From Ruegeria pomeroyi (GTDB taxonomy: Bacteria; Pseudomonadota; Alphaproteobacteria; Rhodobacterales; Rhodobacteraceae): a stretch of DNA of 64,000 nucleotides. Both the position numbers and the translations under genes were made by a program. Of the stretch, positions 1 to 7,446 are shown in pieces; position 1 is the stretch's first letter; every line of letters starts with the position of its first letter. The stretch covers positions 496,001 through 560,000 of the forward strand of contig NZ_JAGQAG010000001.1 in the NCBI RefSeq assembly GCF_021405525.1. The letters are read 5' to 3'. The notes below the pieces were generated by a model. The model had not been told where the DNA came from, searched no databases, and worked only from the letters and a program-made list of their open reading frames with translations.

Positions 1-476
1 CTCTGGCCGGCCAACAGCGCGCCGCCGGCGAGGCTGAAGGACAGGAACATCGCCGGTGTCAGGTTCATGTTCCAGCGCGGAATGGTCTTGAGCTGCGCAT
101 AGATCATCGACGTGGTGAATACCGTGCCTAACGAAAGCGCAGCGCCCAGCCAGCCAAGCACACTCCAGCGCTGGTCCAGAAAGATCACGCCAATGGCATA
201 GAGCCCCATGACAAGCAGCGCCGCGACGGCGGCGCAGCCCTCGCGGCTAAGCCAGCTTGTGCGCCACTGGCGGAAGGCCTTCCAGGCGCGCTCGGGCCGG
301 CCAAGGTGAAAGGTCGCGGCCAGAAGCCCGCCGACGGCCAGCCCAAAGGCGATGGCAAAGAAGACAAAGGCCACCCACCCCGAAACGTCCGGCAGGCCAA
401 GACCGAGAAATGCCAGCAGGCCAAAACCCAAGCCCGACAAGGTGGTAAAGATGATGACGGAAGGAGCAGGATGCAT
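1..476 (-). CDS. soeC: SoeC, membrane anchor subunit of sulfite dehydrogenase (partial)
   Basis: About 158 codons are visible; the C-terminus lies beyond the window start. The product is a hydrophobic DmsC/NrfD-like membrane anchor with at least four membrane segments. Between them are the soluble stretches HLGRPERAWKAFRQWRTSWL and MIYAQLKTIPRWN, typical of the DmsC family. It should hold SoeAB to the inner membrane and pass electrons to quinone. The ATG overlaps the soeB stop (TGATG), so translation is probably coupled. The soe assignment rests on the xsc gene nearby; a generic DmsC-type anchor is the alternative. Confidence 0.85.
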   Translation of the reverse strand, partial: MHPAPSVIIFTTLSGLGFGLLAFLGLGLPDVSGWVAFVFFAIAFGLAVGGLLAATFHLGRPERAWKAFRQWRTSWLSREGCAAVAALLVMGLYAIGVIFLDQRWSVLGWLGAALSLGTVFTTSMIYAQLKTIPRWNMNLTPAMFLSFSLAGGALLAGQ

Positions 477-1225
477 CAGAGTTTCTCCAGGGCCTTGTCA
501 AGCCAGGCGATGAACCCTTTGGGTTCTTCGGCCACCGGGGCCAGCAGCGGTGCCAGGATATCGATCTGATCTTCGATCCGATCCTTGGGCCGCGGCGGCA
601 GGTACTTGTTGACGGGCTTGGTGCCCATTTCCGGCATCAGGTCCATGCCGCCGCGCTCGGCCACCAGGTGCGACACGGCGCTGTCCGGGTCGCCCAGATC
701 GCCGAAGTGACGCGCACCGGCCGGGCAGGTGCGCACGCAGGAAGGCACCCGGTCCACCTCGGGCAGGTTCTCGTTATAGATGCGGTCGACGCAGAGGGTA
801 CATTTCTTCATCACGCCTTCGGCCAGATCCAGTTCGCGCGCGCCATAAGGGCAGGACCAGGCGCAGAGGCCGCAGCCGATGCAGTCGCTTTCGTTGACCA
901 GAACAATCCCGTCCTCCGAGCGCTTATAGCTGGCGCCGGTCGGGCAGACGGTGACACAGGGCGCGTCCTCGCAATGCAGGCAGGATTTCGGGAAATGGAT
1001 CAGCTGGGCGTGCCCCACAGGCGGCTGCACCTCATAGGAATGCACCCGGTTCAGGAAGGTGCCCGACGGATCGGCGCCATAGGGATTCTGATCGCTGAGC
1101 GGCGCGCCGTAATTCTCGGTGTTCCAGCCCTTGCAGGAGATCACGCAGGCATGGCAACCGACACAGGTATCTAGGTCGATCACCAGCCCCAGCTTGCGGT
1201 CGGTCGTCTTTGGTAGGCTGGTCAT
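476..1225 (-). CDS. soeB: SoeB, iron-sulfur subunit of sulfite dehydrogenase
   Basis: A 249-residue ferredoxin-like electron-transfer subunit with four cysteine clusters in order: CVGCHACVISC (residues 21-31), CLHCEDAPCVTVCP, CIGCGLCAWSCP, and CTLC paired with CVRTCP. It would carry electrons from the molybdenum subunit SoeA to the anchor SoeC on the cytoplasmic side. I chose the ATG at 1225 over the more upstream in-frame start because GGAG precedes it at good spacing and the residues between are not family-like. An 82-base gap with two palindromes separates it from soeA. Confidence 0.92.
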   Translation of the reverse strand: MTSLPKTTDRKLGLVIDLDTCVGCHACVISCKGWNTENYGAPLSDQNPYGADPSGTFLNRVHSYEVQPPVGHAQLIHFPKSCLHCEDAPCVTVCPTGASYKRSEDGIVLVNESDCIGCGLCAWSCPYGARELDLAEGVMKKCTLCVDRIYNENLPEVDRVPSCVRTCPAGARHFGDLGDPDSAVSHLVAERGGMDLMPEMGTKPVNKYLPPRPKDRIEDQIDILAPLLAPVAEEPKGFIAWLDKALEKL

Positions 1226-1253
1226 GTCCCGCTCCAATGGCCACAGGCGCACG

Positions 1254-1301
1254 CAAGAAAATTCGACGAATTTTCTTGGCAATTTTCTGTGCAGAAAATT
1301 G
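1254..1301 (-). promoter_or_regulatory. Two tandem near-perfect palindromes between soeA and soeB
   Basis: The first palindrome spans 1254-1278, with 12-base arms CAAGAAAATTCG and CGAATTTTCTTG around a single A. The second spans 1280-1301, with 10-base arms CAATTTTCTG and CAGAAAATTG around TG. Both are AT-rich in GC-rich surroundings and fill most of the gap between the two genes. In RNA they would form two stacked hairpins just before the soeB ribosome-binding site. Neither has a clear U-tract, so processing, partial attenuation or message stabilisation is more likely than plain termination. That role is inference. Confidence 0.7.
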
Positions 1302-1307
1302 TTCCGC

Positions 1308-4133
1308 TCATTTTCCCACCCTCCATGTCAGCTCTTTCGGACCGGTTCCCACGGGCGATTTCAACGCGGGGAACTCGGGCTGGCTTTCAGCTCTCTCCTC
1401 GGGGCCCGCCACCTTTTCGATCTTCACCTTGAGGTCGAACCACGCCGCCTGACCGGTCACCGGGTCGGAGTTGGCCCAGCGCAGCCCGTCGCCCTTGGGT
1501 GGCAGCAATTCGTGGATCAGGTGGTTGAGCAGAAAGCCCTTGGTGGCCTCGGGTGCATCCGGTTCCAGCGCCCAGGCCCCCTTGCGCTTGCCGATCGCGT
1601 TCCAGGTCCAGACGGTGTTTTCATTGAGCGCCGCCATCTCCATCACCGGCACCACGATCTCTCCATGGGGCGAGGTCAGTCGCGCCCAGTCGCCATCCTT
1701 CATCCCCTGCTCGCGCATGATTTTCGTCGGCACGTAGAGCGGATTGCGCCCGTGCAGCTGCCGCAGCCAGGCATTCTGCGTGCCCCAGCTATGGTACATC
1801 GCCATGGGGCGCTGGGTCAGCGCGTTGACGGTGAACCCCTCATTGCCTTGCTGGTCGGTCTCGTACCAGATCGGCAGCGGGTCCAGCCGCTGACTGATCC
1901 GGTCGCGCAAGTGATCGGGCGGTTGCCGTTCGCCATGGCCTTCGGCCGCCAGCTGGAACCGGCGCATGGGTTCCGAATAAAGCTGGAACAGGTAAGGTTG
2001 CGGGCTGTCATAGAGGCCCATGCCCACGGCCCAATCCTGATAGGCCGCGTTCCAGGGTTTGTAATACTGCGCCGCCTCCGGCACGTGTTCGACAAAGAAG
2101 CCGCCGTTTTCGATATACCGGTTCAGCTGATCCGGGTTGACCTCGCCGCGCCCGGCCTTGTCACCTGCCGCGCCCCGGAAACCGGCCAGCGGGCCGATGC
2201 CGGGTTTGCGCTGGTGGTTGACGATGTAATCGGCGTAATCGGCATATTTCGCCGCGCCGTTCTCATCCGTGAATCCGGGCAGTTTCAGCTTGTTGGCCAG
2301 TTGCACCAGCACCGTCTGAAAGCCGCGTACATCGCGGTCGGGTTCAATCACCGGCCAGCGGATCGCGTCGGCGGCGGCATCCGCCTCGCAGATCGGACGG
2401 TCGAGCAGCGAGATACAGTCGTGCCGCTCCAGATAGGTGGTGTCCGGCAGGATCAGGTCGGCATAGGCCACCATTTCCGAAGAATAGGCATCGGAATAGA
2501 TGATCCGCGGAATGACATATTCGCCGCTTTCGTCCTTGTCGGTCAGCATGTCGATCACGCCGCGCGTGTTCATGGTCGAGTTCCACGACATGTTCGCCAT
2601 GTACATGAACAGCGTGTCGATCTTGTACGGATCGCCGGCATGGGCGTTCGAGATCACCATATGCATCAGTCCGTGCGAGGACATCGGGTTTTCCCAGGTG
2701 AACGCCTTGTCGATGCGCGCGGGGCTGCCATCGGGTTTCAGCGCCAGATCCTCGGGGCCGCGCACGAATCCCAGGTGCGGGCCGTCAAGCGGAGCGCCCG
2801 GCGTCACCTTGCAATGGGGTTTGGGATGGGCCTCGACCGGCTTGGGATAGGGCGGTTTGAAGCGGAAGCCGCCCGGCACCTCGACGGTGCCCAAAAGGAT
2901 CTGCAACAGGTGCAGGGCGCGGCAGGTCTGGAACCCGTTGGCATGGGCCGAGACCCCGCGCATCGAGTGGAACGAGACCGGGCGGCCCTTCATCACCTTG
3001 TGGGTCTCGCCCCGGAAATCCGTCCATTCCTGGTCGATCTCGAACGCCTCGTCAAAGGCGACGCGGGCGATCTCGGCGGCCAGAGCGCGGATGCGCGGGG
3101 CGGGGATGCCGCAACGGTCGGCCACCGCCTCGGGTGTGTACTCCTCGGACAGGTAGCGATTGACCGTTTTGTACATCACCGTGTGGCAGGTTTTGCCGTT
3201 TTGTACATGGGTTCCGGTCAGGTCCGGGCGCACGCCGGGACGGTCGAAGGGGGCCGGTTCGCCGGTCGCGCGGTCGATCACCAGCACTTTGCCGTCGGCG
3301 TCGCGCAACAGCAGGCCGTGGTCCTCGCCGCCCGGGTTCTCGATCACCAGGCAGGGGGCGTTGGTGTAGCGCGCGAGATAGTCGAGGTCGATCTTGCCGG
3401 CCTTCATCAGCACGTGGATCAGCGACAGGATCAGCAGACCATCGGTGCCGGGCGTGATCCCGTACCAGTCGTCGGCCACCGCGTTATAGCCCGAGCGGAT
3501 TGGGTTGACGCCGACCACCCGCGCGCCGCGCGCCTTGATCTTGCCGATGCCCATCTTGATCGGGTTGCTGTCATGATCCTCGGCCACGCCGAAGAGAATG
3601 AACAGCTTGGTATGATCCCAGTCGGGCTGGCCGAATTCCCAGAACGCGCCGCCCATCGTATAGATGCCCGCCGCCGCCATGTTGACAGAGCAGAAGCCGC
3701 CATGCGCGGCATAGTTCGGGGTGCCGAAATTCTGTGCCCAGAAGCTGGTGAAACTTTGCGACTGGTCGCGCCCGGTAAAGAAGGCCAGTTTCGACGGGTC
3801 ACTTTCGCGGATCGGTTTCAGCCAGCCGGTCGCGATCTCCAGCGCCTCGTCCCAGCTGATCTCCTGGAACTCGCCCGAACCGCGCGGCCCCACCCGTTTC
3901 AGCGGTGCGCGCAGGCGCGAGGGGGCGTTGACCTGCATGATCCCGGCAGAGCCCTTGGCACAGAGCACGCCCTTGTTCACCGGGTGGTCGCGGTTGCCCT
4001 CGATATAGGCGACCTTGCCGCTCTTCATGTGCACGTTGATCCCGCATCGGCAGGCGCACATGTAGCACGTCGTCTTGCGGACCTCGTCCGAGACATGCGG
4101 CGAGGTGTCGATCTGCGGCTGCTGAAAGGTCAT
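1308..4133 (-). CDS. soeA: SoeA, molybdopterin subunit of membrane-bound sulfite dehydrogenase
   Basis: A 941-residue molybdopterin oxidoreductase of the DMSO-reductase superfamily. An N-terminal [4Fe-4S] site is visible as C23-x2-C26-x3-C30-x27-C58, followed by the molybdopterin domains and a C-terminal dinucleotide-binding domain. There is no twin-arginine leader, which agrees with the cytoplasm-facing SoeABC known in other bacteria. The expected reaction is sulfite to sulfate with electrons to quinone, removing sulfite made by Xsc. The ATG at 4133 follows AGGGAACAGGGA, and the longer upstream reading frame lacks family-like sequence. Polysulfide or thiosulfate reductases share this fold, but the xsc context favours sulfite. 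Confidence 0.88.
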   Translation of the reverse strand: MTFQQPQIDTSPHVSDEVRKTTCYMCACRCGINVHMKSGKVAYIEGNRDHPVNKGVLCAKGSAGIMQVNAPSRLRAPLKRVGPRGSGEFQEISWDEALEIATGWLKPIRESDPSKLAFFTGRDQSQSFTSFWAQNFGTPNYAAHGGFCSVNMAAAGIYTMGGAFWEFGQPDWDHTKLFILFGVAEDHDSNPIKMGIGKIKARGARVVGVNPIRSGYNAVADDWYGITPGTDGLLILSLIHVLMKAGKIDLDYLARYTNAPCLVIENPGGEDHGLLLRDADGKVLVIDRATGEPAPFDRPGVRPDLTGTHVQNGKTCHTVMYKTVNRYLSEEYTPEAVADRCGIPAPRIRALAAEIARVAFDEAFEIDQEWTDFRGETHKVMKGRPVSFHSMRGVSAHANGFQTCRALHLLQILLGTVEVPGGFRFKPPYPKPVEAHPKPHCKVTPGAPLDGPHLGFVRGPEDLALKPDGSPARIDKAFTWENPMSSHGLMHMVISNAHAGDPYKIDTLFMYMANMSWNSTMNTRGVIDMLTDKDESGEYVIPRIIYSDAYSSEMVAYADLILPDTTYLERHDCISLLDRPICEADAAADAIRWPVIEPDRDVRGFQTVLVQLANKLKLPGFTDENGAAKYADYADYIVNHQRKPGIGPLAGFRGAAGDKAGRGEVNPDQLNRYIENGGFFVEHVPEAAQYYKPWNAAYQDWAVGMGLYDSPQPYLFQLYSEPMRRFQLAAEGHGERQPPDHLRDRISQRLDPLPIWYETDQQGNEGFTVNALTQRPMAMYHSWGTQNAWLRQLHGRNPLYVPTKIMREQGMKDGDWARLTSPHGEIVVPVMEMAALNENTVWTWNAIGKRKGAWALEPDAPEATKGFLLNHLIHELLPPKGDGLRWANSDPVTGQAAWFDLKVKIEKVAGPEERAESQPEFPALKSPVGTGPKELTWRVGK

Positions 4134-4199
4134 TCCCTGTTCCCTTTTTTTCGCCAACGGTACTGCGCAAGAATGGATTTGCGAACCGTTTTCTGAAAT

Positions 4200-4219
4200 T
4201 CGTCCCATTGTCGGGACGA
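4200..4219 (-). promoter_or_regulatory. Inverted repeat in the soeA leader
   Basis: TCGTCCC and GGGACGA form 7-base perfect arms around a six-base spacer. They lie in the 118-base gap between the citrate synthase stop and the soeA start. A second, looser dyad (AACGGT with ACCGTT, about 4156-4188) lies nearer the gene. They could be an operator or a leader hairpin controlling soeA separately from the upstream gene. No protein can be assigned. Confidence 0.35.
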
Positions 4220-4251
4220 TGTCGTTCGCTTTGTGCTCTTGATTGGTAAAG

Positions 4252-5385
4252 CTATCTCTTTCCGATCGGCACATAGACCCGTGGGTCCGGACCGTCATAG
4301 AGCGTAAGCGGTCGGATCAGGATATTGCGCCGCAGTTGCTCGATGCATTGCACGATCCAGCCCGGCACGCGGCCGATGGCAAATATCGGTACATAGAGGT
4401 CCATCGGAATGCCGTGCAGCTGGTAGATCACGCCGGAATAGAAATCGACATTCACGTTCAGCCCGTGCCGCGCGTAGGGCTGCATCGCCGCGACCACGGC
4501 TTGCAGGATGGCGTACCATTCCGGCGCACCCATTTCCTCGCCCAGCTTGCGCACGCCTTCGCGCATGTGGCGGGCGCGCGGATCCTCGGTCCGATAGACC
4601 CGGTGGCCAAAGCCAGTGACCGGTTCCCGCGCCTTGCGCTTGGCTTTGACATAGTCGGCAGCGTTTTCCGGACTGCCGATCTCTTGCACCATCTTCATCA
4701 CGTCCTCGGCGGCGCCGCCATGAGCGGGGCCGGCAAGCGTGGACAGCGCGGTCACGATGGCGCCGTGCAGATTGGCCTCGGTCCCGATGGTCACGCGGGC
4801 GGCAAAGCTGGAGGCGTTCGAGCCATGCTCGGCATGCAGGATGAAATCAACATTCGCCAGCCGGGCGGCGTCGGGTGAGGGTTTCTCGCCCTTGAGCATC
4901 CAGAGCCAGTTGGCCGCGTGCGACAGGGTGTTGTCGGGGGTCACCGGGTCGCGCCCATTGCGGATTGCCTCATGCGCGGCGACGATCATCGGGATCTGGC
5001 TGGTCAGGCGAATGCCATTCTCGACAAAGGCCTCCTCGCTGACCGCGCGGCTGCCCGGTTCCAGCGCGGCCAGCGCCGAAACGGCGGTGCGGAGCACATC
5101 CATCGGGTGGCCATCCTTTGTGGCACGGATGATGTCGAATACCGCGGGCGGCAGGCTGCGCGCCGCTTTCAGCCGGGAATCGAAATCAGCAAGTTCCGCC
5201 ACGGATGGAAGCTCGCCATGGATCAGCAGATACGCCACTTCTTCAAAGGTGGAATGGGTGGCGAGATCGTGGATCGAATAGCCACGATAGCTGAGTTCTC
5301 CCTGCGATCCGTCGATATGGCTGACGCCCGAGCGTTCGAAATAGACGCCCACCAGACCACGGTTGATCTTGACCTCGTCGCTCAT
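4252..5385 (-). CDS. Citrate synthase family protein
   Basis: A 377-residue citrate/2-methylcitrate synthase of the short type; hexameric GltA proteins are usually about 430 residues. The catalytic elements are all present: a histidine in HAEHGSNAS, a histidine in GFGHRVYR, and an aspartate in VNVDFYSG. It condenses acetyl-CoA (or propionyl-CoA) with oxaloacetate. It lies upstream of soeABC on the same strand and only 36 bases from divergent pta, so it may consume acetyl-CoA made from Xsc-derived acetyl phosphate. The start at 5385 follows AAGGGAGA; longer upstream frames run into pta. Citrate versus methylcitrate activity cannot be decided here. Confidence 0.88.
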   Translation of the reverse strand: MSDEVKINRGLVGVYFERSGVSHIDGSQGELSYRGYSIHDLATHSTFEEVAYLLIHGELPSVAELADFDSRLKAARSLPPAVFDIIRATKDGHPMDVLRTAVSALAALEPGSRAVSEEAFVENGIRLTSQIPMIVAAHEAIRNGRDPVTPDNTLSHAANWLWMLKGEKPSPDAARLANVDFILHAEHGSNASSFAARVTIGTEANLHGAIVTALSTLAGPAHGGAAEDVMKMVQEIGSPENAADYVKAKRKAREPVTGFGHRVYRTEDPRARHMREGVRKLGEEMGAPEWYAILQAVVAAMQPYARHGLNVNVDFYSGVIYQLHGIPMDLYVPIFAIGRVPGWIVQCIEQLRRNILIRPLTLYDGPDPRVYVPIGKR

Positions 5386-5421
5386 CGCTGTCTCCCTTCG
5401 GTGACTGAATTGGAGGGGCCC

Positions 5422-6273
5422 ATGACCGCACAGCAGCGCGCCATCGAAAAAGCCAGAACCCGCGGGGCGCGAGTGGTGTTTCCGGAAATGGATGACGCGC
5501 GCGTGGCGGCAGCCACGGCGGAACTGGCGCGGCAGGGCTTGTGCGAGCCGGTCGGTCTGGGCACCCCTTCGGAGGCCCATGTCGCGGCTCTGGTCGAGGC
5601 GCGCGGAGTGAAAGAGGCGGTCGCGCGCCGCATGCTGGGCAAACCCCTGTACCTGGCCGCCGCCATGGTCGCCAGCGGTGAGGCCGAAGCGATGGTGGCA
5701 GGTGCCGACAGCCCGACCAAGCGGGTGATCGAGGCGGCCGCCATCGCGATCGGGCTGGCCGAAGGGGTCTCGGTGCCGTCGTCGTTCTTCCTGATGCGGT
5801 TTCCTGACGGGCGCGAACTGATCTTTGCCGATTGCGCGGTCAACGTGACCCCGGACGCCGAGGCACTGGCAGCGATTGCGCGTGCGTCAGAGGTGTCGGC
5901 GCGCGCGCTTCTGGGCTCTGCCCGCGTGGCGATGCTGTCATATTCAACCGGCACCTCGGGCGCGGGTGACAGCGTCGACCTTGTCAGATCGGCGGCAGAG
6001 GCCACCGGATTCCTGGGGCCGGTACAGGCGGACGCGGCGTTGAATGCGCGCATCGCCGCCAAGAAGGGGCTGGGCGCGGGCGATGCCAATGTACTGGTAT
6101 TTCCCGATCTCGATGCTGGCAACATCGCGTACAAGCTGTGCCAGGAACTGGCCGGGGCACAGGCGCTGGGACCGATCCTGCAAGGGTTCCGCAAGCCGGT
6201 CTGCGACCTGAGCCGGGGCGCCACGGTTGACGACATCGTTGCCGCAACGGCAGTGACGCTGGCGCTGGTATAG
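5422..6273 (+). CDS. pta: Phosphate acetyltransferase, short Xsc-associated form
   Basis: A 283-residue phosphate acetyl/butyryltransferase consisting of the catalytic domain only, without the N-terminal extension of long Pta proteins. It begins close to the family pattern ARVVFPEMDDARV and contains the conserved stretch YSTGTSGAG. It converts acetyl phosphate and CoA to acetyl-CoA, the expected step after Xsc. The ATG at 5422 follows TGGAGGGG. It is divergent from the citrate synthase gene and convergent with ackA, with seven bases between stops. Phosphate butyryltransferase is a less likely alternative. Confidence 0.9.
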   Translation: MTAQQRAIEKARTRGARVVFPEMDDARVAAATAELARQGLCEPVGLGTPSEAHVAALVEARGVKEAVARRMLGKPLYLAAAMVASGEAEAMVAGADSPTKRVIEAAAIAIGLAEGVSVPSSFFLMRFPDGRELIFADCAVNVTPDAEALAAIARASEVSARALLGSARVAMLSYSTGTSGAGDSVDLVRSAAEATGFLGPVQADAALNARIAAKKGLGAGDANVLVFPDLDAGNIAYKLCQELAGAQALGPILQGFRKPVCDLSRGATVDDIVAATAVTLALV

Positions 6274-6280
6274 CCACGGG

Positions 6281-7441
6281 TCATGCTGCCTCCAGCAGGG
6301 TCTGGGCGTCGCGGGCAATCATGCGCTCTTCCTCGGCTGGGACGATCCAGATCGCGACTTTCGAGTTGTCCGTGTGCAGGCGCGGCTTGGCGGCGTGGTT
6401 GGCGTCGGGGTCCATGCGCGCCCCCAGCCATTCAAGGCCGCGCAGGATACGGGCGCGCACGCCAATGGCGTTTTCACCGATGCCGCCGGTAAAGGCGATG
6501 GCATCGAGCCCCTCCATCGCGGCGATCAGGCTCCCGGCATGGCGCAGCGTCCAGTAACAGAAATGCTCGATGGCGAAATCGCTGTCGGCGGTATGGTCGA
6601 GCATCAGGCGGCGCATGTCGGACTTTCCGCCCGACAGGCCCAACAGCCCGCTTTCGTGGTTGAGTATCGCTTTTGTGCGCTCCAACCCATGATCCTCGAC
6701 CAGGCGCAGCACGGCATTGGCGTCGATCCCGCCCGAGCGGGTACCCATCGTCAATCCATCGAGCGGGGAATAGCCCATGGTCGTGGCTATGGAACAACCG
6801 TTCTTGATCGCACAAAGCGAGGCGCCATTTCCGAGATGGAAGGCCAAAAGGCGCGAGGGCAGCGCCTCGCCCGAGATCTCGGGCAGGCGGCGTACCAGCG
6901 AGGCATAGCTGAGGCCATGGAACCCGTAACGACGGATCCCCTTGGTCTCGATCATCCGGGGGATTGCGTAGCGGGTCGCAACCTCGGGGTTCGTGGCATG
7001 GAACGAGGTGTCGAAACTGGCGAATTGCGGCAACTCCGGCGCCAGTTCGGCCAGCGTGTCTATCGCGGCGAGATTGTGCGGGTTGTGTAGCGGCGCCAGC
7101 GGTGAACACGCGGCGATCTCGGCCCGCACTTCGGGCGTGATGCGCACGGGCGCGGTCAGCTTTCGCCCGCCATGGACAACACGATGGGCGGCGGCGCGCA
7201 GGTCCGCGACCTGCACGCCAGCGGCTTCAAGCGATTTGAGCACCGCAGCAAGGGCGGCGCGGTGGTCGATCAGCGGCAGCTCGGTCTTTTCCGAACCAAC
7301 CTGAAGGAAGGACACGCCACCGATACCGGCGGCGAGTCCCGACAACAGCTCTGTCAGGTCGGGTCCGAAGACCGCGAACTTGATCGACGAGGACCCGGCG
7401 TTGAGTACGAGAATGCTGTCTTTGGCGCCGGGTTCGCGCAT
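6281..7441 (-). CDS. ackA: Acetate kinase
   Basis: A 386-residue acetate/propionate kinase of the ASKHA fold. The phosphate-binding sequence NAGSSSIKF is near the N-terminus, followed by HRVVHGG, FDTSFH, HLGNGAS and TGGIGEN, all family signatures. It converts acetyl phosphate and ADP to acetate and ATP, an alternative outlet for acetyl phosphate from Xsc. It starts five bases after the xsc stop on the same strand, so the two genes are almost certainly cotranscribed. Having both pta and ackA beside xsc lets the cell choose between assimilation and ATP plus acetate. Confidence 0.95.
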   Translation of the reverse strand: MREPGAKDSILVLNAGSSSIKFAVFGPDLTELLSGLAAGIGGVSFLQVGSEKTELPLIDHRAALAAVLKSLEAAGVQVADLRAAAHRVVHGGRKLTAPVRITPEVRAEIAACSPLAPLHNPHNLAAIDTLAELAPELPQFASFDTSFHATNPEVATRYAIPRMIETKGIRRYGFHGLSYASLVRRLPEISGEALPSRLLAFHLGNGASLCAIKNGCSIATTMGYSPLDGLTMGTRSGGIDANAVLRLVEDHGLERTKAILNHESGLLGLSGGKSDMRRLMLDHTADSDFAIEHFCYWTLRHAGSLIAAMEGLDAIAFTGGIGENAIGVRARILRGLEWLGARMDPDANHAAKPRLHTDNSKVAIWIVPAEEERMIARDAQTLLEAA

Positions 7442-7446
7442 GTCGC

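Noticed and set aside
1119-4196. A 1025-codon open frame on the plus strand opposite soeA
   Set aside because: It is the GC-skewed shadow of soeA: low-complexity His/Arg/Gly-rich product, no start signal, and soeA has clear catalytic motifs.
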